Shown piece by piece: positions 1 to 8,420 of a stretch of DNA of 32,310 nt. The translations under genes were made by a program, and so were the position numbers. Below the pieces are notes generated by a model. The model saw nothing but the letters and a program-made list of their open reading frames with translations. It did not search any database and had not been told where the DNA came from. Where the stretch lies: NCBI GenBank assembly GCA_018897105.1, contig JAHILF010000073.1:1-32310 (forward strand), read 5' to 3'. Positions within the stretch are counted from its first letter, which is position 1, and every line of letters starts with the position of its first letter. The stretch comes from Pseudomonadota bacterium. GTDB lineage: Bacteria > Desulfobacterota > Desulfobulbia > Desulfobulbales > SURF-16.

Positions 1-606
1 CCCATTCCGCTGTTTAAAAGTGGCGGTGACCCGCTGCTGCACGGAGAAAATCTCCCGCAGCGTTGTCCAGCTTTCATTGATGTCCTGGGTCTTGAGTTTC
101 CGGCGCAGAGCCTGGACGGCCTGATAGGCAAGCACCGTGATAAACAGGTGTCCCTCGGCCCGGTCTTCCTTGTGATGGTAGATGGGGCGCAGCCCCAATT
201 CCGATTTCAGACTGCGGAAGACCGCCTCCAAGTCGGTCAGCATGATATAGGTCTTCCACAAGGAAGCCTCATCCCAGTTCTTCTCATTGGTTCGCAGGCA
301 GTAGACACCCGGATGGGTCAATTGCGTGCCGGCAACCGGCACCCTCTCCCAGGTCAGCGCGGTTACCTTGGCGCCGGCTTCATCCGGGGTTAAATCGATA
401 CGGTAATGCTGCCCAATGCCATGACTTTTCTCCCGCAGACGTCCTATTCTCTGTAGCAGTTTATCCCGCTGCTTTTCGCCCCGCGGCTTCTGCAGACCAG
501 CGGCGAGCCTGGACAGTTCACTTTCCGTCAAACCGGACTTTATCCGGCATCCTGAAAGCGCCCGGATAGTATAAAAACTGGATTCCTCCTGGACTTGATC
601 CAGGAT
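1..606 (-). pseudogene. IS1634-like transposase, 5'-truncated fragment (runs off window)
   Basis: Reading the minus strand from about position 600 to 1 gives one open frame with a recognisable DDE transposase C-terminal half. It contains the segment TDLEAVFRSLKSELGLRPIY (positions 240-180), then YHHKEDRAEGHLF and a following LAYQAVQALRRKL. This matches the conserved block of IS1634-type (IS4-superfamily) transposases, where the last catalytic Glu and the basic helix lie. The N-terminal part with the first catalytic Asp residues is missing. The frame is closed upstream by a TAG at 607-609, and no plausible start is present. The 5' end lies inside a palindromic intergenic repeat (578-622), so the first codons are repeat sequence. 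The C-terminus continues beyond base 1. It is probably a dead remnant. Family assignment is by motif recognition only. Confidence 0.75.
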
Positions 607-622
607 CTACCGGAATGACGAA
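578..622. repeat. Dispersed palindromic repeat (GTCATTCCGG...GGAATCCAG type)
   Basis: The minus-strand sequence runs from GTCATTCCGG to GGAATCCAG. A perfect 7-bp inner inverted repeat, TCCTGGA/TCCAGGA, is separated by 5 bases. The same outer sequence occurs at the other end of the window (32221-32248). This kind of element is common between genes in Deltaproteobacteria. It overlaps the broken end of the transposase fragment. Confidence 0.7.
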
Positions 623-709
623 CGGCGATAATGTTATATGATTAACGATTTCAGTATATTATGTAAAATCAGAAAGTTGATTAAGTGAGAGAGACATGAG
701 CATTAGTTG

Positions 710-3223
710 TTAAATTTGTTCGGGGCTTTTACCCTCTAGATATTTCAGATGGGCCAGCACCAGCTTGATGTCGCCATAGGAATAGTCATCGCCCAGGGCG
801 ATTTTGATTTCCTTGTGTGGACTGTTCTTCATTTCTACCAGTTTTTGACTGATGGCATGTTGTTTTTCCGGTGACAACAGCCTACCGATTTCCAGCTCAC
901 CGTTTTCCACGAAGTGGGTCAGGTGTCCTTGGATGGTGGACGTGACAAGGCTCCGTTCTTCGGCAATCTGGGTAACCGTTAGTCCTTTCTGAAACAGGTC
1001 GAAACTGGCCTGCCTGGTATTGCTGTCAGCCGGTTTTTCTTTTTTTGCCGCAACCTCTTCCTTTGCTGCCTTAAGTTCGGGCAGTACCACCTCGGTAATC
1101 CGGTGTTGCTGGCGATAGGCGGCAACCATGTCCACCAGCTCCTTGCCGTATTTTTCCAGGGTGCGCGGGCCGATTCCCTTTATTTTTTTCATATCAGCGG
1201 GATTGTCTGGCAGATTGACTGCGATCTGTATCAAGACGCTCTGGTGCAAAATTCGATATTGGGGGAGCCCCTCCTTTGCTGCCAGTTGCGCACGCCAATC
1301 TTTCATGGTCTGGAACAACACCGGATGGGCCACATCGGCGGCAGTGTATTCCGCCTGCTCGGCTTTTGCTATCTTGTCCGGCTTGAAGTCGATATCAGCG
1401 GCAGACAGGGCGCGCAGATAGCGCTCGGGCGCAAAACCTGTTTCGCAACACTTCACTGCCGCCGTCTTCACGGCAATTTCCTTGTTCAGTTCGTTGAGTG
1501 CATTCTTGACTCGTTTGTTTATCTCTTTGTTATCCGAATCCACTCGCAAGGCCCGCAGGCTTTCTCCCAGAATTGCTTCGATTTTTTCCTGAAAATAGCT
1601 GGAGGCCTTGCTGATACGCTCCAAAATAACAGGGTCTGTTTGGGGCAGGTTGCCATGGGCAAAGAGACTGCTCAACTGGCGTTTGAAATTTTCGCTGACC
1701 ACAAAAATCTCCCTTATCCCCCTGTTCTCCAATTCGCGGATATCATCCACACCCGCCACCGTAACCACCTGTGCGTTGCTCAGTAACACCCTCAGCAGGC
1801 GGTTCAGGCGAAAACGCAACTGCCCGAACTCAAAGCAATCCGCCAATAATCGTTGCTGGTGGTTGATTTTTTCCGCAATCAACCGTTCTTGCGAAGGTGG
1901 GTTGCTGCATGCCTGCTTGACAAAATCCAACACTGTAGCGTCGCTTTTTACGGAATGTAACGAAAGAGGCGAACTGAGCACCATGCCCTCAAATGTTCTG
2001 CAGCGGCTCAGGGCCACGTAGACCTGACCATGGGCAAAGGAGGAGGCTGCGTCGATTACGGCCTTATCAAAGGTGAGCCCCTGACTCTTATGAATGGTAA
2101 TAGCCCAGGCCGATTTCAGCGGGTATTGGACGAATTTGCCGATTTTGTTTTCAATGATCTCCTTGGTTTGGTTATCAATCGTGTACTTGATATTTTCCCA
2201 GGTAGCCGGTTCAACTCTGATTTCCTCTTTGTCGCCGGGGCACTTGACAAACACCGCCTTATTGGCAAAGCGGGTTATCTTGCCGATCTTGCCGTTAAAA
2301 TAAAGCTTGTCGCGCGAAGAATCATTGCGCACGAACATGACCTGGGCGCCAACCTTGAGTTCGAGTATGGCCGAGGTTGGATGGGCGTATTCCGGGAAAT
2401 CGCCTTCGACATCGGCATTGAAGCAATGCTTTTTGGCCGGTAAGGCCTGCAGTCTGGATTCGTTGATGGCGTCAACACTGCGATTGTGGGTGCCGAGAGT
2501 AATGTAGCCTTCGTCGTCAGCCGGCACAAAATTCGGCATAAAACGGCTGTTGAGTTTCTGCAATGAACCCGTATCAAGCTCGTTGTCGCGGACCCGGTTG
2601 AGCAGTTCGATAAAATGGGGGTCCGATTGGCGGTAAATATGTTTCAGTTCAATGGATAGCAGCTCGGTTTGCCGCAAGGCATTACTGCTGAAAAAATAGA
2701 TTGACTCATAATAGTCGCGCAGGATTTGCCATTCTGCCTCCTTCACCACTGGCGACAACTGCTGCAGATCACCGATCATCAGCAGTTGCACGCCCCCGAA
2801 CGGCAGATCGCTGCGGCGGTAGCGCCGCAGAACCATGTCCACGCCATCGAGCAGATCCGCCCGCACCATGCTTATTTCATCGATCACCAGCAGATCGAGG
2901 CTTTTGATGATGTTGATTTTTTCCTTGTTGAACTTGCGTTGATCATGATAGCCGAAGGCTTCGCTGCCAGGCACAAAGGGACCGAAGGGCATCTGGAAAA
3001 ACGAATGCAGGGTCACGCCGCCGGCGTTGATGGCAGCAACCCCGGTCGGCGCGGTGACTATCATGCGCTTATGGGTATTCTTTTTTAAATTGTGGAGAAA
3101 GGTGGTCTTGCCGGTACCGGCTTTGCCGGTCAGGAAAACATTGCAGTCGGTGTCCCGGACAAAATCGTCGGCAAGTTGCAGTTCAGGGTTCGGGTTGTTC
3201 ATTGGCGGCTGGATTTCTGGCAT
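710..3223 (-). CDS. PIF1/RecD-like superfamily 1 helicase with HRDC and HTH C-terminal domains
   Basis: An 837-residue ATP-dependent DNA helicase of the PIF1 type. Visible motifs are Walker A GKAGTGKTT (33-41), Walker B VIDEIS (Asp115-Glu116), GDLQQLSPV (motif III) and, near residue 390, TIHKSQGLTFD and YVALSRC (motifs V/VI). After the helicase core comes a charged region, then an HRDC-like domain (about 640-720, with the IKGIGPRTLEKYG hairpin). An HTH segment (about 755-815, GLTVTQIAEERSL) follows, like the HTH_40 domain found on some RecQ and PIF1 proteins. HRDC domains usually help bind structured DNA, so a role in fork or recombination intermediate processing is likely. The substrate cannot be told from sequence. 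The start is uncertain: an ATG at 3202 is equally possible and neither has a clear Shine-Dalgarno. It stands alone, upstream of the IS remnant. Confidence 0.88.
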   Translation of the reverse strand: MPEIQPPMNNPNPELQLADDFVRDTDCNVFLTGKAGTGKTTFLHNLKKNTHKRMIVTAPTGVAAINAGGVTLHSFFQMPFGPFVPGSEAFGYHDQRKFNKEKINIIKSLDLLVIDEISMVRADLLDGVDMVLRRYRRSDLPFGGVQLLMIGDLQQLSPVVKEAEWQILRDYYESIYFFSSNALRQTELLSIELKHIYRQSDPHFIELLNRVRDNELDTGSLQKLNSRFMPNFVPADDEGYITLGTHNRSVDAINESRLQALPAKKHCFNADVEGDFPEYAHPTSAILELKVGAQVMFVRNDSSRDKLYFNGKIGKITRFANKAVFVKCPGDKEEIRVEPATWENIKYTIDNQTKEIIENKIGKFVQYPLKSAWAITIHKSQGLTFDKAVIDAASSFAHGQVYVALSRCRTFEGMVLSSPLSLHSVKSDATVLDFVKQACSNPPSQERLIAEKINHQQRLLADCFEFGQLRFRLNRLLRVLLSNAQVVTVAGVDDIRELENRGIREIFVVSENFKRQLSSLFAHGNLPQTDPVILERISKASSYFQEKIEAILGESLRALRVDSDNKEINKRVKNALNELNKEIAVKTAAVKCCETGFAPERYLRALSAADIDFKPDKIAKAEQAEYTAADVAHPVLFQTMKDWRAQLAAKEGLPQYRILHQSVLIQIAVNLPDNPADMKKIKGIGPRTLEKYGKELVDMVAAYRQQHRITEVVLPELKAAKEEVAAKKEKPADSNTRQASFDLFQKGLTVTQIAEERSLVTSTIQGHLTHFVENGELEIGRLLSPEKQHAISQKLVEMKNSPHKEIKIALGDDYSYGDIKLVLAHLKYLEGKSPEQI

Positions 3224-3271
3224 GGGTTTACGGGTCTGTCAAGGTTGATGGATTTGTAAAAACTGAAAATT

Positions 3272-3345
3272 TACCACAGAGCCCGCAGAGCTAACTGACT
3301 GTATGAAAAAATATTTATCTGTGATCTCTGTGTGCTCCGTGGTTA
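3272..3345. repeat. Imperfect inverted repeat (CCACAGAG family, copy 1)
   Basis: Arms at 3272-3290 (TACCACAGAGCCCGCAGAG) and 3326-3344 pair at 15 of 19 positions around a 35-base AT-rich centre. A related, shorter copy lies at 12459-12500 at the end of the helicase-exonuclease gene. It fills the gap between the DUF445 gene and the PIF1-like helicase gene, both read on the minus strand. Confidence 0.65.
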
Positions 3346-3418
3346 AAAAAAGGTTAGCCTTTTTTTAGGGGAAAATTCTGGCAAAACGTTCATCAAGCAT
3401 TTTACCGTCATTTTCCCT

Positions 3419-5002
3419 CTAAAACTCCAGCAGAAGCAGGTTGAGCAGGCCGATCAGAAATCCCAGCATGCCGCCGAAAAGATTGATGTATTTGAACTGC
3501 TCCTGCATGATGCTCATGAGCAGTTTCTCCAGTCGCAGCAGATCCAGGGAATCTACTTTTTTGGTGACAATTTTTCTGATGTTCAGCGATGCCACCAGGC
3601 CGGGGACCTCCCGAACCATCAGATCATTCACCTGTTGCAGGATATATTCGGCAAAGGAGATCTGTACATCCTTGGGCAGCAGGTCCGTCAGCGGGCCGAT
3701 GGGCTTGTTGAGCAGTTTCTTTTCAACCAGTTCCACCACCAGATCGGTGAGCAGTTGTTTCACCTTGCTCGACCGCAGGATGGCGGTTACCTCGACTGAG
3801 GTCCATTGCTGCCCTTTCTGCACCGCATCAGCACCGAACAGGTCGCCGATGATCTGCGCGGCGGGTCGTTGGATCTGACCGGCAAAGGCATCCCGCAGGA
3901 TACCGGTGAGCGCCCCTGACGTCCCTGGTTTTGCCAGCAGTTCACTGACCTTTTTACTGAAATCCAGGTTCAGCTCCCTGATTTTCTGCTGGTCGACATT
4001 CTTCAGCAGCTCGGCAAGGGGGGTGCGGAGAAATTCATCGGCCTTGTCCCGGAGGGTTCTGGCTACTTCGCGCTGAACGGTTTCATCGGACAGCCACTGG
4101 CCGATCTCATCTCCTTTTGTTTCAAGATAACCGTTCACCTTGCCGCGGATGGTCTCGGTGCTGATAAAGCTTGACATCATGGCGGCCAGGGGCCCCATGG
4201 AGCGGGTGAAGCTGCTGATGGCGCTGCAGATGGTCTCGGTGATTTTTTCCTGCATGGCCGGTTCCTGCAGCATCCCGGCAAATTTTTCAAGCAATCCCGG
4301 GGCTTCCTGTTCCAGCCGGTCCAGCAGGAGAACGGACAGTTCCGGCGGGATGATATCGTGGATGGAGCGGTTTTCACGCAAGGTGAAATCGATCTTCTGC
4401 TGCATCTGACCGGCTACCCACCGCTTGACTGCCGGGCTGGCCATCAGGTCTTGGGCGGTCTTTTCAAGGAAGGCGTAAAAGTGTTCCCGGTTTTCCGGGG
4501 GAAAGGTGTCGCTGAGATTTTTCGCCAGCACCACGTCGAACTGACTGGTCACCGCCTTGTCAATGGTTGCGGCAAAATCCTCACTTTCCAGATAGGCATG
4601 CATGTGGGTGATGAAGCGGAGCCTGATGATCTTGATGCTGGCACGGAAGTAGGTATGAAAGCGCGGCGGGATAACAGTGGTGATGGGACCCAGGTTTTTT
4701 TTGAACAGGGCCGACAGCCGGGTGTTGATTAGTTCCTGCAGGTCCTGCTGGAAGCGTTTGCCGGCAATGGCCCGGCTCACATCATCGCTGGTCAGCAGGT
4801 GTTCACCCACCATCTCTCCGATATTTTCCGCAAGTAGGTGTCTTTTGGACGGGATAACGCCAGGAGTCATCGGCACCCGGAGGCCGAAGATTTTCCAGGG
4901 GTGCAGAGGGCGGAACAGCATCTTGATGGCCACAAAGTTTGTCATGTAGCCGATGAATGCCCCCAGCACTGGGGGCGCACAATATTGCAGCAGAGTATTC
5001 AT
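3419..5002 (-). CDS. DUF445 family membrane-anchored protein
   Basis: A 527-residue protein of the DUF445 (YheB-like) family. The N-terminal segment (about 5-35) is hydrophobic and leads into the family's most conserved block, GYMTNFVAIKMLFRP, followed by the PMTPGVIPSKR and LAENIGEMVGEHLL motifs (about 30-75). The long middle (about 80-490) is predicted to be helical and amphipathic, with many charged repeats. The last 25 residues (LFGGMLGFLIGLLNLLLLEF) form a second membrane segment, so both ends are likely in the inner membrane. The biochemical function of the family is not established. The start ATG has no Shine-Dalgarno: the bases upstream are a 9-bp repeat array. It lies 136 bases downstream of the PheA/TyrA-like gene, in the same direction. 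Confidence 0.88.
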   Translation of the reverse strand: MNTLLQYCAPPVLGAFIGYMTNFVAIKMLFRPLHPWKIFGLRVPMTPGVIPSKRHLLAENIGEMVGEHLLTSDDVSRAIAGKRFQQDLQELINTRLSALFKKNLGPITTVIPPRFHTYFRASIKIIRLRFITHMHAYLESEDFAATIDKAVTSQFDVVLAKNLSDTFPPENREHFYAFLEKTAQDLMASPAVKRWVAGQMQQKIDFTLRENRSIHDIIPPELSVLLLDRLEQEAPGLLEKFAGMLQEPAMQEKITETICSAISSFTRSMGPLAAMMSSFISTETIRGKVNGYLETKGDEIGQWLSDETVQREVARTLRDKADEFLRTPLAELLKNVDQQKIRELNLDFSKKVSELLAKPGTSGALTGILRDAFAGQIQRPAAQIIGDLFGADAVQKGQQWTSVEVTAILRSSKVKQLLTDLVVELVEKKLLNKPIGPLTDLLPKDVQISFAEYILQQVNDLMVREVPGLVASLNIRKIVTKKVDSLDLLRLEKLLMSIMQEQFKYINLFGGMLGFLIGLLNLLLLEF

Positions 5003-5005
5003 AGT

Positions 5006-5050
5006 GGTCTTGTTGGTCTTACTGGTCTAATTTGTCTCATTGTTCTCATT
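5006..5050. repeat. Degenerate 9-bp tandem repeat, left array (5 units)
   Basis: Five contiguous 9-base units on the plus strand: GGTCTTGTT, GGTCTTACT, GGTCTAATT, TGTCTCATT, GTTCTCATT. They start directly upstream of the DUF445 start codon (minus strand) and take the place of its ribosome-binding site. They are the reverse complement type of the right array at 5076-5138. Confidence 0.8.
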
Positions 5051-5075
5051 GTGATCGGATGATTCCATTGCATCT

Positions 5076-5138
5076 GACGAATCTGACCAATCGGACCAGC
5101 AGGACTAGTCCGACTAATAAGACTAATCAGACTGATTT
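5076..5138. repeat. Degenerate 9-bp tandem repeat, right array (7 units)
   Basis: Seven contiguous 9-base units on the plus strand: GACGAATCT, GACCAATCG, GACCAGCAG, GACTAGTCC, GACTAATAA, GACTAATCA, GACTGATTT. They end one base before the stop codon of the PheA/TyrA-like gene. With the left array they form a large imperfect inverted repeat with a loop of about 25 bases. Confidence 0.8.
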
Positions 5139-6827
5139 TTACAATTTAACCATTTTCCCCAGCACTTCGTCCACGGCAAGAGACTGTTTCATGGATGATT
5201 TCAAAAAGTCCCCGGAGAGATATCTTTTGTTTTCATCTATGAAATCGCAGAGATCCTGTATCCTGCCATTTTCGGACATGTCAATGAGTCTGAGGAGGTT
5301 TTCGGCGAAACTCTTGACGATTTTCCTGCCGTCACCACCAGTTGACATAATCTCGGCATAGGTACGGGGATTCTGGCTGTGAATCCTGGCCATGGCCAGG
5401 ATGCCGTACAGAGAGGTAAGAGTGGAATGGGTGACTATATCATCCGTATTGATGCTGTTTTCGGCCAGCGCCCGGGCCAGTGCCACGGAAACGGTGGTGG
5501 GCAGCTTCTGGCCCACGCCCATGAGCAGGTCGTGGCCGCTGGGCGTGTCATGGCAGATACCGGCACCGTGTTTGTAAAGGAAGGCCTCAAATTCGCTGCA
5601 GAATGCCCCGCTGCGGGCGGTTCTGACCACCGAGGCGTTTTTGTCCTTCATGGTGGCGGCGGCAGGCCCCCACAGATTATGCACCAGCATCAGTTCGATC
5701 CCCTCGCTGGTATGGGCCAAGGCGGTATCAAGGGTATGTTCCGCCTCGCCGGCCAGCAGGATAAGGGCCTGACCGTCGCGCAGCAAAGGGCCGTACTGCT
5801 GAATGGTGTCCGGGGTATTGCTGATGGGCACACAGATCAGCACCACGTCCACCTCGGGGATCATCTGTTCCGGCCGCAGGGAGGTGGAACGGCCGGTGAG
5901 AAGAGTTTTATAGCCTTCATGTTCGAGCTTGTCGGCAAACCATTTACTCATGTCGCCGGTGCCGATGAAGCCAAATGTCTTGATGAGTTTGACCCGCATA
6001 TCCACCCGCGGGTAGCTGCCCAGAATTTTGAGGGAATCCTCTTCCTGAATGATTTTTTTTTCGATGCTTTCCAGGGCGGCGGCGACAGCTGCGTCGTCCC
6101 GATGCCCTTCGGCCTCGAAATAGAACTGCAGCTTCTGGGTTTTGGCATCCGACTCGGCCCGCATGTCGAGAATATTGATGCCACGGCGGGTAAATTCGCC
6201 CAGGGTGTCAAACAGGATGCCCACCCGATCTTTCAGGGGAATGGTAACGATGGAAGTGGCATCATAGCCGGTGCGGACGGCCGGCTGGTGGCCCAGCACG
6301 GCGAAGCGGGTCTTGTTGTGGGACAGTATTTCCCTTTCCCTGATAACCAGGCCCTGGTCGATCAACACCTCTTCCGCCTCGATCACCCCCCGGTCCATCA
6401 GATTATTTTCTCTGATTTCGGCGATGGCCATTTCCAGATCCGGAACACTGAGCAGGGAGATGTCGGGGTAAATTCTGGCAAAATGGTTCTCGCACTGGCG
6501 CAGCACGGACTTGGTACCCAGCAGAATCCGCAGTTTTTCCAGTTTTTCCAGGGAGCCTAATGAGAGGTGGATGGGCAGAACGATGTTGTCAACCCAGAAG
6601 CTGTTCGGCAATTTTTCCATCATCTGGAAGGAGCGGACGATGCCGCCTATCCTGGTGTTGTAAACAGGCAGGAGCAGAAAATCCGCATTCAGTCTCCTGA
6701 AGCCGTCGACCGCGGCATTGATGTGGAAATAGCTGCTGATTTCGCATTCGGGAGAGAATTTGCCGGCCGCTTGCCAGGCATGGGAACCCCTGGGGCCGAT
6801 AATTGCTATGGTAGGTTTTTTTTTCAT
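5139..6827 (-). CDS. PheA-like prephenate dehydratase / ACT / TyrA-like prephenate dehydrogenase fusion
   Basis: A 562-residue three-part protein of phenylalanine/tyrosine synthesis. Residues 5-180 resemble prephenate dehydratase: GPRGSHAWQAA at the start and the catalytic-type KTRFAVLG (Thr173-Arg174-Phe175) at the end. Residues about 188-265 are an ACT regulatory domain (PLKDRVGILFDTL...). From 284 a TyrA-type domain begins with FGFIGTGDMSKW (nucleotide-binding Gly-rich loop at 286), followed by DVVLICVPISNT and VHNLWGP (His383). The C-terminal helical part ends like the E. coli T-protein (ARIHSQNPRTYAEIM). Several signature residues differ: the usual Glu-Asn-Ser/Thr of the dehydratase is Tyr56-Asn57-Thr58, the ACT Glu-Ser-Arg-Pro motif reads AESD, and the TyrA helix lacks its usual second His. 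One or both activities may be altered. Call by family similarity; which reactions it performs is not settled. Confidence 0.82.
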   Translation of the reverse strand: MKKKPTIAIIGPRGSHAWQAAGKFSPECEISSYFHINAAVDGFRRLNADFLLLPVYNTRIGGIVRSFQMMEKLPNSFWVDNIVLPIHLSLGSLEKLEKLRILLGTKSVLRQCENHFARIYPDISLLSVPDLEMAIAEIRENNLMDRGVIEAEEVLIDQGLVIREREILSHNKTRFAVLGHQPAVRTGYDATSIVTIPLKDRVGILFDTLGEFTRRGINILDMRAESDAKTQKLQFYFEAEGHRDDAAVAAALESIEKKIIQEEDSLKILGSYPRVDMRVKLIKTFGFIGTGDMSKWFADKLEHEGYKTLLTGRSTSLRPEQMIPEVDVVLICVPISNTPDTIQQYGPLLRDGQALILLAGEAEHTLDTALAHTSEGIELMLVHNLWGPAAATMKDKNASVVRTARSGAFCSEFEAFLYKHGAGICHDTPSGHDLLMGVGQKLPTTVSVALARALAENSINTDDIVTHSTLTSLYGILAMARIHSQNPRTYAEIMSTGGDGRKIVKSFAENLLRLIDMSENGRIQDLCDFIDENKRYLSGDFLKSSMKQSLAVDEVLGKMVKL

Positions 6828-7013
6828 GATATGGTAGCATGCTGATGTTAGGGATGTAGGTGCTTAGCCGTTCAATGGGCAAAGAGTCCACTGTAAACCT
6901 TTTCATTTATCCTTTTTCTCTTTTCCTTTCAATGCTAAATATGGGCGAGAGCACAGACAACGAAGATCCGCGTCCGTTTGATTTGCTGATAATCTTATAA
7001 TGAGAATTGTAGA

Positions 7014-8420
7014 ATGATGGAGAAGAAACGACTGCTTATTATTGAAGATGAAGCCTCGGTGGCCAAACAGCTGAAAATAGTCCTTTCCGAAGAGTATGAC
7101 ATCTCCCTGGCTGCTGACCCTGTCGAAGCCGGGAATCTGCTGTCCACCGGGCGTTTCCCGGTTGTCACCCTGGATCTGGGACTTCCCCCTTATCCCGAGA
7201 CACCGCAGGTCGGTCTGGCCCTGCTTGAGTCGGTCCCCTCTTTTTCGCCGGACACCAAGGTGATCGTCATCAGCGGGCATGACAGTGATGGGACGCTCAT
7301 GGCGGCATTCGGTCTGGGAGCTGTGGATGTCTGCCCCAAACCCATCGATCTGAAGCTTCTTAACATTATTCTTTCTCGTACCTTCAGAATTCACGAATTG
7401 GAAAAATGCAACCGGATCCTGCAGGCAAGAACCCTTTCCGGTCAGTTTTGCGACATGTTGGGCATTTCCCAGGCAATGAACAGGGTTTTTGATATGATCG
7501 GCAGGGTGGCTTTGACGGATTACCCGGTGCTCATCTATGGCCAGAGCGGCACCGGCAAGGAGATGGCCGCCCGGGCTGTTCATGTGCAGAGCAGCCGCAG
7601 GGACAAGCCGCTGGTGATCATCAACTGCGGCGCCATTCCTGAAAATCTGCTGGAAAGTGAGCTGTTCGGTTATGAAAAAGGCGCGTTTACCGGGGCTGCG
7701 GGGCGGCAGATAGGGAAATTTGAGCAGGCTGACAATGGCACGATTTTTCTCGATGAGGTAGGGGAACTGCCGTTGAATCTGCAGGTCAAGCTCCTGCGTT
7801 TTATTCAGGAAGGAACCATAGAGCGTTTGGGGGCGAGTAAACCGATCGCGATTGACGCCAGAATCGTAGCCGCCACCAATATTGATCTTGAAGCGGCCGT
7901 GGAGCAGGGCGCATTCCGGCCGGATCTTTTCTTTCGGTTGAATGTGGTGCCGCTTGACATGCCGCCCCTGCAGGAGAGGGAGGAGGATGTCCTGCTGCTG
8001 GCCCAGCATTTTATCCGGGAGGAGGCGCAGAAGCTGAAGAGGGGCAAGGTGATTTTATCCCCGGCAGCGGTCACTGCCCTGACCGGACATACCTGGCCCG
8101 GCAATGTCAGAGAGCTGCAGAACCGAATACGGCGGGCCATGAGTCTGATCTCCGGCAAGATACTCTGTCCGGCTGACTTCGGTCTGGCTGAAGAGGAAAA
8201 AAGTGACAGCGAGCGCCTGCCTACTTTACGCGAAGCGCGTGACCTGGCGGAAAAAAAGGTGGTCCGCCAGGCGCTCGTCCAGACCAATAACAATATCAGT
8301 CAGGCCGCCCGGTTGCTTGAGGTCAGCCGTCCGACCCTCCATGATCTGATCAGGAAACATGGGATTGGCCGGGAGAGCGGCTCAGCCGGTGTCGGAAAAT
8401 TTTATACGGCGGCAGGTTGA
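7014..8420 (+). CDS. prsR: PrsR-type sigma-54-dependent response regulator (PEP-CTERM-associated)
   Basis: A 468-residue NtrC-like activator. Residues 5-120 form a receiver domain with the acidic pair Glu11-Asp12, phospho-acceptor Asp54 in VVTLDLGLPP and Lys in CPKPID. The LDLGLPP stretch, with a proline-rich insertion after it, and the FRIHELEKCNRILQ linker are typical of PrsR, the regulator that accompanies PEP-CTERM/exosortase systems. The AAA+ domain (about 150-385) has GQSGTGKE (176-183), GAFTGA (223-228), the loop that contacts sigma-54, and TIFLDEVGELP. The C-terminus (about 425-455) carries a Fis-type helix-turn-helix (NNISQAARLLEVSRPTLHDL). Its partner kinase PrsK is not in the window. 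It faces a PEP-CTERM gene whose stop codon abuts its own, and that gene has a sigma-54 promoter, so it is a likely target. An ATG at 7017 could also be the start. Confidence 0.9.
   Translation: MMEKKRLLIIEDEASVAKQLKIVLSEEYDISLAADPVEAGNLLSTGRFPVVTLDLGLPPYPETPQVGLALLESVPSFSPDTKVIVISGHDSDGTLMAAFGLGAVDVCPKPIDLKLLNIILSRTFRIHELEKCNRILQARTLSGQFCDMLGISQAMNRVFDMIGRVALTDYPVLIYGQSGTGKEMAARAVHVQSSRRDKPLVIINCGAIPENLLESELFGYEKGAFTGAAGRQIGKFEQADNGTIFLDEVGELPLNLQVKLLRFIQEGTIERLGASKPIAIDARIVAATNIDLEAAVEQGAFRPDLFFRLNVVPLDMPPLQEREEDVLLLAQHFIREEAQKLKRGKVILSPAAVTALTGHTWPGNVRELQNRIRRAMSLISGKILCPADFGLAEEEKSDSERLPTLREARDLAEKKVVRQALVQTNNNISQAARLLEVSRPTLHDLIRKHGIGRESGSAGVGKFYTAAG

Noticed and set aside
5006-5138. Repeat arrays considered as a CRISPR
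   Set aside because: Units are 9 bases, directly adjacent without spacers and highly degenerate; no cas genes are present.
5379-6560. A 393-codon open frame on the plus strand
   Set aside because: It lies wholly antisense to the PheA/TyrA-like gene, has no recognisable domain and a His/Gln/Gly-rich composition typical of a mirrored high-GC gene.
6903-8009. A 368-codon open frame on the minus strand
   Set aside because: It is antisense to prsR, whose receiver and AAA+ motifs are unmistakable; the minus-strand product resembles nothing.
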